Part shown: positions 1 to 7,603 of the stretch, piece by piece
Layout of the letters: each line of letters begins with the position of its first letter
How positions within the stretch are numbered: position 1 is the stretch's first letter
Origin: Spirochaetota bacterium
GTDB lineage: Bacteria > Spirochaetota > Brachyspiria > Brachyspirales > JACRPF01
Length of the DNA: 32,856 nt
Reading direction: 5' to 3'
NCBI GenBank assembly: GCA_038043445.1
Contig: JBBTBY010000164.1
Coordinates: 1-32,856 of the forward strand
Position numbers and translations under genes: made by a program
The notes under the pieces: model-generated
What the model saw: only the letters and a program-made list of their open reading frames with translations
The model's database searches: none
What the model was told of the DNA's origin: nothing

Positions 1-1
1 G

Positions 2-730
2 GTCATCGTCGGGCGCATCGTCGACTTCATCAAGGCATATAATAATGCGATGCTCACGCTCAATAATACGACATCCTCGCCGCCCGGGGAAAGCGCACTG
101 AGCGGCATCGACGATATGAAAAAAAGCGATCTGTCAGCGCTCGCTGAGCGCCTGGGTATCGACCATGACGATGAAACGACCGAGACCGAGCTTCGGCGGC
201 GTATATCCATGCGCGGCATTTTTACCGGCGTGTTCAGCGTCAATAATGTGCGTCAGAAAACGAAGGATGCCGTCATTGTGCCGTACCCGACGCGATTACA
301 GCGCGAGCTTTCCCTCCTCGCACAGATAGGCGTTTCAGCCGGGAAGCCGGGCAGCGACTGGGAAACGGTGAGGAAGGGGTATCTCATCATCGATGAGAAA
401 CTGTTCATCGAGCAGCTCGAGAAGAACGTCGAGGGTGTGGCCGATCTTTTCGGCTACGATGCTGCCGGCGGTGACGGCATCATCGACGACGGTGCAGCGT
501 TCAAGCTCTCGGAACTCCTCACCCCGTACGTACGAAGCCGCGGCATTCTCGATGATTCCGCGGCCATGGCGAAACAGAAAACGAAGGACGAGGATAAGAA
601 CATCGAAAAGCAGACCGAAGCGCTTTCGGCGTTCCGCGCAAAACGCGAGATGGATTACGGCAAGATGCAGGCGGAGATGAAGAAAGGCGAACGCATGCAG
701 AAGCAGCTCAATATGGGCAGGAATGACTGA
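2..730 (+). CDS. fliD: Flagellar hook-associated protein FliD (filament cap), 3' part
   Basis: The reading frame is open from base 2, so the gene starts outside the window; only the last 242 residues are visible and the first ATG inside (50) is internal. The opening segment VDFIKAYNNAM is the FliD pattern that follows the D2/D3 domains. The later stretch (LAQIGVSAG, then DWETVRKGYLIIDE, then NVEGVADLFG) is the conserved FliD C-terminal region. The last 60 residues are charged and helical (KDEDKNIEKQTEALSAF), matching the coiled coil that packs into the filament end. FliD caps the growing flagellum and is exported by the flagellar type III system. The order AQIGVS/WET/LIIDE/VEGVADLFG resembles spirochaete FliD from memory. 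There is no fliS downstream; the gene converges on a glycosyltransferase 8 bp away. Confidence 0.88.
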   Translation, partial: VIVGRIVDFIKAYNNAMLTLNNTTSSPPGESALSGIDDMKKSDLSALAERLGIDHDDETTETELRRRISMRGIFTGVFSVNNVRQKTKDAVIVPYPTRLQRELSLLAQIGVSAGKPGSDWETVRKGYLIIDEKLFIEQLEKNVEGVADLFGYDAAGGDGIIDDGAAFKLSELLTPYVRSRGILDDSAAMAKQKTKDEDKNIEKQTEALSAFRAKREMDYGKMQAEMKKGERMQKQLNMGRND

Positions 731-738
731 GCACATAT

Positions 739-1815
739 CTATCGCTGATGATAGTTACTATCGATCCGTTCCCGGACCTTTTCGAGCACATCATCGACCG
801 TGATATCCTTCATGCATTTGTGATGCCCTTCGCGGCATATTCTGTCCCAGCAGGGTGAGCAGTACGGCTTCTTATAGATGACATCCTCGATGCGGTGATA
901 CGGCCCGGTGATGAGCGGGTTCGCCGTTCCGAACAGCACGACGAGCGGTTTGTTGAGCGCGCAGGCGAGGTGGGTATTCCCATTGTCGATGGTGACGACG
1001 CATCGGCATGTCGCCATGAGCGCGATGAGCTCGCCGATATCGGTCTTGCCGACGAGATTGACCGTGTTCGGCACGCCGTCAAGTGCCGCCCAATGCTCCG
1101 TGTCGTGCTCGGCGCCGATGACGATGAACTTGAGCGACGGGCGCTCGGCGGCAAGTCTGGTAATGAGCGCGCGCCAATTCTCCATTCCCCACAATCGGGC
1201 CACCCCGTACGATGTCCCGGGGCCGATGATGAGATAATCGTCAGCATCGATATCGATGCCCATCCCGGCAAGCTTTTTCCGCGCGGAATCGCGGTCGCGC
1301 GGCAGGGGGGCTATAGACAGGGGATATGATGTTCCGGGGAGCGCGAAGTATGCCGAGAGCATCTTCATATAATAATCGATCTGATGATACGTTGCTTTTG
1401 CCAGAGACCATTCATCCTCGGCTATCGGGTGCGTGAGGAGAAAACCGCGGTTATCGCTTGCGTACCCGAGGCGCATCGGGACTCCGGCAATGCGCATGAT
1501 GATGGCCGCTTCGATGGCACGCTGCAGGAGAAAGGCCGCATCGAATTTTCTTTTACGCAGCATGAGGCCGAAGCGTATGCGGGAGATGACGGAGCGATGC
1601 GTCGTCTCCGTGTCATAGCATATGACCTCGTCGATGGCGGGATTTCCTTCGAACACACGCGCGACACGCGGCGGGATGATGAGCGTAATGCGGGCGTTCG
1701 GGAACAATTCCCGCACCGCGGCTATGTACGGCGTGGTCATGAGCGAATCGCCGAGGCGCCAGTTCAGCCCGCGTATGACGATGGAGCGCAGTGCCCGGTC
1801 GATGGGTTCTTTCAT
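739..1815 (-). CDS. Glycosyltransferase family 9 (ADP-heptose:LPS heptosyltransferase-like)
   Basis: 358 residues, the normal length for GT9 (heptosyltransferase) enzymes, which transfer heptose or a related sugar from a nucleotide donor to lipopolysaccharide core or another surface glycan at the inner membrane face. Visible are the N-terminal Rossmann start (IVIRGLNWRLGDSLMTTP, about residues 12-29), the acceptor-side MRLGYA segment, the second Rossmann domain (LIIGPGTSYG), and the donor-site block VTIDNGNTHLACAL. A C-terminal cysteine cluster (PYCSPCWDRIC, then HHKCMKDI) is typical of GT9. It is last in an operon with the LemA protein (5-bp gap) and the TPR protein. No strong ribosome binding site precedes the ATG, so translational coupling is likely. 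The sugar specificity cannot be read from the sequence. Confidence 0.88.
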   Translation of the reverse strand: MKEPIDRALRSIVIRGLNWRLGDSLMTTPYIAAVRELFPNARITLIIPPRVARVFEGNPAIDEVICYDTETTHRSVISRIRFGLMLRKRKFDAAFLLQRAIEAAIIMRIAGVPMRLGYASDNRGFLLTHPIAEDEWSLAKATYHQIDYYMKMLSAYFALPGTSYPLSIAPLPRDRDSARKKLAGMGIDIDADDYLIIGPGTSYGVARLWGMENWRALITRLAAERPSLKFIVIGAEHDTEHWAALDGVPNTVNLVGKTDIGELIALMATCRCVVTIDNGNTHLACALNKPLVVLFGTANPLITGPYHRIEDVIYKKPYCSPCWDRICREGHHKCMKDITVDDVLEKVRERIDSNYHQR

Positions 1816-1820
1816 TCGCG

Positions 1821-2429
1821 TCAGTCCAGCCGCACGATGACGGGGGCTTTCTGGTCCTTGCCGAACTCGAAGTACGGTTTTTTGAACTTGCCCATGAAAC
1901 CGGCGATGATGCCCGACGGGATGCGCCCGACGCGGTTATTGTATTCAATGGCTTCGGTATTGAAACGCGTGATGGCGGCAGCTATCTGTTCATCCTGTGC
2001 GCGCAGCTCAGCACGGACGATAAGGTACGGCTCGGTCTTTTTTATTTCAAGATGGCGTTCAATGACCGTGATGAGCCGGTAGAGCGAAAAGGAGAGGGCG
2101 TTCTGCTCCATGATGAAATCGCGCAGCGACATGGGTTTACCGAGCGTCACCGCTCCCGCATCGGCATTTGTCGTCTTTGCATATGCCTCGAGCAGAGCGG
2201 CGATGGGCTCTTTTTCCAGGGTGGGGAACGACCGCACGGTCTGGATGAAACGGGGCAGGCCGTCGATACGCTTCTGATACGCGGTCACCACCGTAACGAA
2301 GGTATCTTCCGTACGTTCCTCAAGCGTGAGAATACGGGCATGTGTCGCAACGGTCCAGACGGAAATGACGGTGATGCCGAAAACGCCGATGACAATGGCA
2401 AGCAGGAGCCCGACGAACCAACCTTTCAT
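1821..2429 (-). CDS. LemA family membrane-anchored protein
   Basis: 202 residues. An N-terminal membrane segment (WFVGLLLAIVIGVFGITVIS, about residues 4-23) is followed by a helical domain. The LemA signatures are recognisable though diverged: a Y-x-x-R-x-x-x-L-P-x-x-I-x-T-V segment near residue 51, FNTEAIEYNNRVGRIPSGII near residues 154-173, and the terminal F-x-K-x-Y-F-E-F block. LemA proteins have a short periplasmic-facing anchor and a long helical bundle; their biochemical role is not established. The gene is the middle member of a three-gene operon, 16 bp after the TPR gene and 5 bp before the glycosyltransferase. Linkage to an LPS-type transferase suggests an envelope role, which is inference. 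Confidence 0.82.
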   Translation of the reverse strand: MKGWFVGLLLAIVIGVFGITVISVWTVATHARILTLEERTEDTFVTVVTAYQKRIDGLPRFIQTVRSFPTLEKEPIAALLEAYAKTTNADAGAVTLGKPMSLRDFIMEQNALSFSLYRLITVIERHLEIKKTEPYLIVRAELRAQDEQIAAAITRFNTEAIEYNNRVGRIPSGIIAGFMGKFKKPYFEFGKDQKAPVIVRLD

Positions 2430-2445
2430 CAGCTATTATCGCCCC

Positions 2446-2976
2446 TTACCGTGAATGCCGGTTCTTTTCCAGCCGCTTAAGATCGGTCTCAAGCTTCGGA
2501 TAGTAATCGAGCACGTATTCGTTGTTCGAATGGACGGCGAGCGCTTCGTCCCAGATGCGCTTGGCGGTCATGAGCAGTTTTATCTTGTCTTCCACATCCG
2601 GCGTCTTATTGACGAGTTCATAATAGAGTACCCCGTAATTATAATACGCTTTCTTGTAATTTTCCGCGTCAGCAGGGTTCGCTTTGAACAATGCAAGCGA
2701 TTCCTTGTAGAGCTCCTTGGCCGATGTTTTATCGCCGGAGGCTTTTTCCTTGCAGTATCCGAGGCGGAACACCAGCGTCCCGTTGCGAAGGCCGGCATCA
2801 TACGCCGCTTCAAGATGCTTTCGTGCCGCGGCATAATCCCGTTTTTCTTCATATAATTTGAATCCGGTCATCATGTCATTGCTCGCTTTTGTAAGCACCG
2901 ATGCGCTCGGCTTTGCGCCGGACGCCACAGCGGCGAACAGGATGGGGAAGAGGAAGGCGAGGAGTACACGCTTCAT
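2446..2976 (-). CDS. Exported TPR-like protein
   Basis: 176 residues from the ATG at 2976. This start is chosen over an in-frame one at 3033 because it has AAGGAG six bases upstream and begins a clean signal peptide (MKRVLLAFLFPILFAAVASGA, with cleavage expected near residue 21). The mature part is helical with tetratricopeptide-like spacing: YEEKRDYAAARKHLEAAYDAG, VFRLGYCKEKASGD, and KAYYNYGVLYYELV followed by AKRIWDEALAV. TPR modules act as protein-protein scaffolds, so this is probably a periplasmic or lipid-exposed adaptor. No lipobox Cys is seen. It is first in the operon with the LemA and GT9 genes, behind the promoter at 3006-3033. No specific function is assigned. Confidence 0.72.
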   Translation of the reverse strand: MKRVLLAFLFPILFAAVASGAKPSASVLTKASNDMMTGFKLYEEKRDYAAARKHLEAAYDAGLRNGTLVFRLGYCKEKASGDKTSAKELYKESLALFKANPADAENYKKAYYNYGVLYYELVNKTPDVEDKIKLLMTAKRIWDEALAVHSNNEYVLDYYPKLETDLKRLEKNRHSR

Positions 2977-3005
2977 ATCATGCTCCTTGGTTGAGTAATG
3001 GCGGT

Positions 3006-3033
3006 ATTCTAACACACCCCGATAAAATAACAA
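3006..3033 (-). promoter_or_regulatory. Sigma70-type promoter for the TPR-LemA-GT9 operon
   Basis: Read on the minus strand: TTGTTA (3033-3028), a 16-bp spacer, then TAGAAT (3011-3006). The -10 box has five of six consensus bases. The expected transcription start lies near 2999, giving a short leader with AAGGAG before the ATG at 2976. Confidence 0.6.
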
Positions 3034-3110
3034 GGGAATTCAGCGTCCGGCACCTATTGTTTTTTCACGCGATCCGATGTATCCCTTAGCGGAGGGATGA
3101 GAAGACTCGT

Positions 3111-4118
3111 ATGCATAAGCCGACACATCATCTGGGAAGACCGATCGATACGTTCCTTACGTCGTCGGTGCACGGGAAGAAGGGATATGTACGGCGTAAT
3201 CACTGCCAGATGACGCTCGCAGCCAATATGCCGCCCGTTACGCTCGGCTCGTTCACCGTGCATCTGTTCGAGTATTACACGCTCCTCAGAAGACCGGGAC
3301 CCGGTTTGGATAGACATATCCACGATCCGCTCTATGAACTTATCGTCATTCGCGAGGGCACCGGCACATATTATGCGGAGCGTACACCGATACGATATGT
3401 CCCCGGTACGGTCATCCTCCTTGCCCCCGGCATACCGCATCGATGGGGGGAATCCCGCTCGATGACGCGCATGCAGGTGATGTATCTCGGCATGCAGCAG
3501 AGCGAGAGCGCCGTCGATAGGGCCGACTACCGGAAGATAGATGCCGCCTTCCCGTTCACCTGTCACACACGTGCAATGTCGAAGGAAGCGGGTAATATCC
3601 TCGAGAACCTTGACAGCGAAGCGATGAGGATAGACGCCGACAGCGGCGAAGCCGCCGGCGATTTCTCCATCGCCTACTGCGAAAGTCTTTTCAAGAATTT
3701 TTTATACCTCATTCTGCGCGCGCGTGTGCCGGCTGCAGTCGTGCGCGGGCGGCGCGGCACGTCGGTCCGTACGAAGGCGCCGCACCGTGATGGGGAACTG
3801 ATATCCGCTATCGAAGGACTTATCGAACGCCGTTTTGGCGATGCTATTTCCATGGACGCCATTGAGCGGGAACTTTCGCTCCCGAAGAAAAAGATACAGC
3901 GGCTGTTCCGGCACTTCCATGGGATGACCTGCGTATCGTATATCAATAATAGGAGGATGCAGCGCGCCCGTGTGCTCCTGGCAGGCGGGCTTCCGATAGC
4001 GACGATCGCATCCCGGCTCGGGTTCGACAATGTGAACTATTTCTTCCGGATGTTCAAGCGCACGTTCGCCATGACGCCGGAGGAATACCGTGCCCGCATG
4101 AAGGACATCGACGGCTGA
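3111..4118 (+). CDS. AraC family transcriptional regulator (cupin sensor)
   Basis: Up to 335 residues. An N-terminal cupin-type sugar-sensing domain (about residues 50-130; HDPLYELIVIREGTGTYY, then VPGTVILLAPGIPHRW) precedes a C-terminal double helix-turn-helix (about residues 245-330; LPKKKIQRLFRHFHGMT, then IATIASRLGFDNVNYFFRMFKRTF and TPEEYR). This is the classic AraC/XylS layout. The start is uncertain: the ATG at 3111 has GGAGGG 14 bases upstream, which is far, and the ATG at 3210 has no visible ribosome site but lies closer to the cupin. The gene is divergent from the TPR operon and directly upstream of a UroD-like gene on the same strand. The intervening promoter carries AraC-like direct repeats, so that gene is the likely target. 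Confidence 0.88.
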   Translation: MHKPTHHLGRPIDTFLTSSVHGKKGYVRRNHCQMTLAANMPPVTLGSFTVHLFEYYTLLRRPGPGLDRHIHDPLYELIVIREGTGTYYAERTPIRYVPGTVILLAPGIPHRWGESRSMTRMQVMYLGMQQSESAVDRADYRKIDAAFPFTCHTRAMSKEAGNILENLDSEAMRIDADSGEAAGDFSIAYCESLFKNFLYLILRARVPAAVVRGRRGTSVRTKAPHRDGELISAIEGLIERRFGDAISMDAIERELSLPKKKIQRLFRHFHGMTCVSYINNRRMQRARVLLAGGLPIATIASRLGFDNVNYFFRMFKRTFAMTPEEYRARMKDIDG

Positions 4119-4132
4119 CGCCGTGCCGGTAC

Positions 4133-4168
4133 TGTCCGTTCTGTTCACTCATGTGTCCGTTCCGTTCA
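4133..4168 (+). promoter_or_regulatory. Pair of 15-bp direct repeats, candidate AraC activator site
   Basis: TGTCCGTTCTGTTCA (4133-4147) and TGTCCGTTCCGTTCA (4154-4168) differ at one base and are spaced 21 bp start to start, which is two helical turns. The second copy ends immediately before the -35 box at 4169. This is the geometry of AraC-type activator half-sites. A weaker third copy (TGTCCGGTCCG) starts at 4170 and overlaps the -35. Confidence 0.6.
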
Positions 4169-4197
4169 TTGTCCGGTCCGGCATCCGCTGATACTAT
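4169..4197 (+). promoter_or_regulatory. Promoter for the UroD-like gene
   Basis: TTGTCC (4169-4174), a 17-bp spacer, then TACTAT (4192-4197). The -35 is weak, as expected for an activator-dependent promoter, and the direct repeats abut it. The predicted transcript start is near 4204, with AAGGAG at 4230-4235 before the ATG at 4242. Confidence 0.5.
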
Positions 4198-4241
4198 TGA
4201 CGTGAACGATGAAGAATACCGGGACCGACAAGGAGTACATC

Positions 4242-5261
4242 ATGGCACCTGCAAAGTCTCACGCTGAAGCCGCCGGGACGATGACCGAAGAGCTCAGGAA
4301 GAAGTATGAGCGCATGGAAAAGCTCCTTCGTTTTGAACGCCCCGACAGGATACCCGTACCCGGGGACTATCATCAGGTGGAATATAACACGGAAAAATAT
4401 CATCTCGGCGAACCGGAGCTTGTCAAAGAGGGTGAAGTGTTCGTCTGGAAGGATGGCCGTACGAAAACGACGATCGATGGCGGCAATTGGCGGCAGGGCA
4501 ACCCCGAGCTCTATAAGGATTACAACGATGTGCTCAACGTGCCGCTCGAACGTTTCGCCGCGGAGACCGTCGATGCACGCATGACAGGGGAGATGTCTGC
4601 CGTCGTATCATCGCGTGACGGGAGCGGTTTTGTCACCCCTCTGCACTACGGAACGCTGATCACGCGGGCGACGCTGGAATTCGATTGGGAGCCGTTCCTC
4701 CTCGCCTCCGCGCTCGATGCGCCGAAATTCGGGCGCGTCCTCGACAGCTTCGGCGAAGCGACGCTTGCCGTCATCAAGGGCTGGTGTTCGCTCGACAGTG
4801 TCAAGCTCATCAACATCCATGATGATATTGCCAGCACCAAGAGTGTCATCCTGAGCCCCGATTATCTTCGCGAATACGTATTCCCCTGGTATGCACGGTT
4901 CTTCAGTGCCGTACATGCGCTCGGAAAAAAAGTGCTCTATATCTCCGACGGGAATTATTTCCCGGTCATCGACGATATCATCAAAACCGGTCCTGACGGA
5001 TTGTTCATCGAAAGTTCATCGATGGACCCGGAGGATGTGATGCGCGCCGGCGGAACGAAGATGATATACCGCGTGAAAACGAGCAATCAGAACATCGATG
5101 TCGGTACGCCGGAGGATATATACGCCGAGCTGAAAAAGCTCCGGGAGTTGAACGAGAAATACCCGTCCATCATGATGTACATGGGCGGCGGGGGCAAGAA
5201 GCCGGAGAACGTCCAGTGCTTCAAGGATTATTATCAGGAGCTGCTTGTCTACGAACGGTAG
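4242..5261 (+). CDS. Uroporphyrinogen decarboxylase (UroD)-like family protein
   Basis: 339 residues. The ATG at 4242 is preferred over 4209 because AAGGAG lies six bases before it. The opening (LLRFERPDRIPVPGDY) and the late segments (INIHDDIASTKSVILSPDYLREYVFPWY, ALGKKVLYISDGNYFPVIDDI, then KTGPDGLFIE) follow the UroD/corrinoid-methyltransferase TIM-barrel fold. True UroD makes coproporphyrinogen in haem synthesis. This shorter, diverged type resembles the large accessory UroD-like group, some of which are cobalamin-dependent methyltransferases. The position where methyltransferases carry the zinc-binding H-x-C reads YISDGN (Asp236 region), so zinc chemistry is doubtful. Context, an AraC regulator upstream and sugar genes nearby, suggests a catabolic role rather than haem synthesis. 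The substrate is unknown. Confidence 0.75.
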   Translation: MAPAKSHAEAAGTMTEELRKKYERMEKLLRFERPDRIPVPGDYHQVEYNTEKYHLGEPELVKEGEVFVWKDGRTKTTIDGGNWRQGNPELYKDYNDVLNVPLERFAAETVDARMTGEMSAVVSSRDGSGFVTPLHYGTLITRATLEFDWEPFLLASALDAPKFGRVLDSFGEATLAVIKGWCSLDSVKLINIHDDIASTKSVILSPDYLREYVFPWYARFFSAVHALGKKVLYISDGNYFPVIDDIIKTGPDGLFIESSSMDPEDVMRAGGTKMIYRVKTSNQNIDVGTPEDIYAELKKLRELNEKYPSIMMYMGGGGKKPENVQCFKDYYQELLVYER

Positions 5262-5319
5262 TGCGGCGATCGTTCAATGAAGAACAGTCCTCGCTTCTCT
5301 TTGATGCCGCTCCGTCATC

Positions 5320-6186
5320 TCACATCGTGTCGGCGTATTGCTTCCGGTACGCGGACGGCGTTACGCCGAAGCGTTCCTTGAACGAGCGGCTGAAATGGAA
5401 TTGGTCGGCGAACCCCGCCGAGCGCGCGATCTCGGCGAGCGTCGTATCGGTGGTGGCCACGCGGTAACGCGTTTCGGTCAATCGCAATTCCTTGACATAT
5501 TCCATCGGCGGAACGCCGACGGTCTCGCGAAAGAGCGTATGCAGATGCGACGGCGAAAGCCCCGCTGATCCCGCGATGTCCTTCACTTCGATATGACCAT
5601 GCAGCTCGCTGCGGATGAAGCTTAACGCCGGCGCGAGCGCAGCGGAGTGACGCATGATGACCGAGGCCGTCGGCGAGGGGCGGGACAGTGAGCAGAGTAT
5701 CTCCAATATGCGGAATGCACTTGCATTGCGCGCCGCCGTTCTTGCTATCGGCATCAACGGTGTATCACGGCTGTCGAGCATTGTCTGAATGATATCACCG
5801 AACCGGTCCGCCGTGTCCTTCGGGACGGTGAGCGGCATATCGAACAGCGATAGAAGATCGAGCGTGCCGAACACGGTGAAGTGTATATGCACCCAGCGGC
5901 CTTTCATGATGCCGTCGGAGCTGCCCTCGGCATAATGGCCTATCGTGAGCGCACTGTTCGCACCGACGATGTATGCGCCGCCGGCTTCGGTCTTGATCAT
6001 TTCGCGGTCTTCAAGCTGAATGCCGAATTTCCCGTCGTATGCCTGCGCGATGATGCTGCATGGCACGGTCTTTTTCGCGATGAATCCGTCGGAAAAATTC
6101 GCGTTCATCCCCGGCTCGATGAGCGGTACCCGTATCGATTCCTCGATGAGCGGGGCTATCTTTCCGGATATGAACGACCAGTCCAT
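5320..6186 (-). CDS. AraC family transcriptional regulator
   Basis: 288 residues. An N-terminal cupin-like half (about 20-130; AGGAYIVGANSALTIGHY, then GRWVHIHFTVFG) is followed by a C-terminal pair of helix-turn-helix motifs (about 185-285; IEVKDIAGSAGLSPSHLHTLFRE, then LAEIARSAGFADQFHFSRSFKERFGVTPSAYR). Both DNA-recognition helices and the second-motif GFxxxxxFSRxFK consensus are intact. It begins 8 bp after the stop of the glucose-6-phosphate isomerase gene with no ribosome site of its own, so it is probably cotranscribed and translated by reinitiation. It ends convergently against the UroD-like gene 58 bp away. Likely targets are its own operon or the nearby glycosidase promoter; this is inference. 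Confidence 0.9.
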   Translation of the reverse strand: MDWSFISGKIAPLIEESIRVPLIEPGMNANFSDGFIAKKTVPCSIIAQAYDGKFGIQLEDREMIKTEAGGAYIVGANSALTIGHYAEGSSDGIMKGRWVHIHFTVFGTLDLLSLFDMPLTVPKDTADRFGDIIQTMLDSRDTPLMPIARTAARNASAFRILEILCSLSRPSPTASVIMRHSAALAPALSFIRSELHGHIEVKDIAGSAGLSPSHLHTLFRETVGVPPMEYVKELRLTETRYRVATTDTTLAEIARSAGFADQFHFSRSFKERFGVTPSAYRKQYADTM

Positions 6187-6194
6187 GCGGGTGA

Positions 6195-7526
6195 TTACAG
6201 CCGCTTCGAGAGCGCCTCGCGTTCCTTCTCGTATCCTTTTTTCCCGAGGAGCGCGAACATGTTCTTCTTGTACGCTTCCACGCCGGGCTGATCGAAGGGA
6301 TTGACGCCGAGCATATAGCCGCTTATCCCGCAGGCTTTCTCGTAGAAATAGATGAGCTCACCCATGGTGAAGGGGCTTACCGCATCGAGCGATACGACGA
6401 TATTGGGCACGCCGCCATCGACGTGTGCGAGCATGGTGGCCGTACGCGCGGTGCTGTTTATCTCATGCATGTTCTTTCCGGCGAGATAATTGAGGCCATC
6501 GGCATCATCGGATTGCGATCTCATGACAACATCTTCCGATTCTGTGTTAACAGCGATGACCGATTCGAAAAGAGTGCGCCGGCCTTCCTGCACGTACTGG
6601 CCGAGGGAATGCAGGTCCGTGGTGAGATCTATCGATGCGGGGAATATGCCTTTATTGTCCTTGCCTTCGCTCTCGCCGTAGAGCTGTTTCCACCATTCAG
6701 CGATGAAGTGCATGCGCGGGAGATAATTGACCATGATCTCGGTCGTGTACCCTTTTGCATAGAGCGCATTGCGGAGCGCTGCGTACAGTGCCGCTGGGTT
6801 CTTTTCGAGAGAACCGTCCTTCGTCTGCTGCTCCATCGATACTGCCCCGTCGAGCAATCCGTCGATATCGATGCCGGCCGCAGCGATGGGAAGGAGCCCT
6901 ACCGGCGTCAATACCGAATAGCGTCCCCCGACATCATCGGGTATCACGAAGGTGCGGTATTTCTTTTCGTCAGCGAGCTTCCTCAATGCGCCCTTCGCCT
7001 TGTCCGTCGTGGCGATGATGCGCTCGGATGCCTTGGCACCGTAACGCTTCTCGGTATATTCCTTCAGGATGCGGAACGCTATCGCGGGCTCGGTAGTGGT
7101 TCCGCTTTTCGATATGACGTTCACATAGAAATCCTTTCCTTCGAGAAAGCGAAGCACATCCATATGATATTGCCCGCTCAGATTATTGCCGGCATATATC
7201 ACCGTCGGCGCGCCCTTTTTCGCCGATGCCGACACGAAACTGCCCGAGAACGCATCGATGACGGCGCGTGCACCGAGATACGAACCGCCGATGCCGACGA
7301 CGACGATGACCTCGGCGTTATTTTTCATTTCAGAAGCGATCTTCTTTACGGAAGCGGCATTGCCCTTTGCTGCCGAGGGAAGCCCTACCCAGCCGAGAAA
7401 ATCGTTCCCTGCGCCTTTTCCCGTATGGAGAAGCTCATTCGCCTGTGCGGCGCCGGCAGCGAGATTGGCAAGCTCATGTGCGGCAAGGAATTTCTTTGCG
7501 GCATTATAGTCGACGGAAACTGACAT
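6195..7526 (-). CDS. pgi: Glucose-6-phosphate isomerase
   Basis: 443 residues, the size of the shorter bacterial PGI type. It interconverts glucose 6-phosphate and fructose 6-phosphate in the cytoplasm. Visible are the VVVGIGGSYLGARA block (76-89), the sugar-phosphate loop SKSGTTTEP (139-147), PROSITE-like signature one around GGRYSVLTPVG (200-210), the catalytic-acid region YGESEGKDNKG (283-293), His306 in DLHSLGQ, and the second signature with the catalytic Lys in PGVEAYKKNMF (around 420). AAGGAG sits six bases before the ATG. The gene lies between a UroD-like gene (77-bp gap) and an araC gene (8-bp gap), an unusual setting that ties central sugar metabolism to a regulated catabolic cluster. 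It appears intact. Confidence 0.97.
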   Translation of the reverse strand: MSVSVDYNAAKKFLAAHELANLAAGAAQANELLHTGKGAGNDFLGWVGLPSAAKGNAASVKKIASEMKNNAEVIVVVGIGGSYLGARAVIDAFSGSFVSASAKKGAPTVIYAGNNLSGQYHMDVLRFLEGKDFYVNVISKSGTTTEPAIAFRILKEYTEKRYGAKASERIIATTDKAKGALRKLADEKKYRTFVIPDDVGGRYSVLTPVGLLPIAAAGIDIDGLLDGAVSMEQQTKDGSLEKNPAALYAALRNALYAKGYTTEIMVNYLPRMHFIAEWWKQLYGESEGKDNKGIFPASIDLTTDLHSLGQYVQEGRRTLFESVIAVNTESEDVVMRSQSDDADGLNYLAGKNMHEINSTARTATMLAHVDGGVPNIVVSLDAVSPFTMGELIYFYEKACGISGYMLGVNPFDQPGVEAYKKNMFALLGKKGYEKEREALSKRL

Positions 7527-7603
7527 GCGGTGCTCCTTTGCGTTCGTATCGATGACGCACCGAGTATATCAGAGCAGGTGAGGAAAAGCAATAATTCCGA
7601 TAT

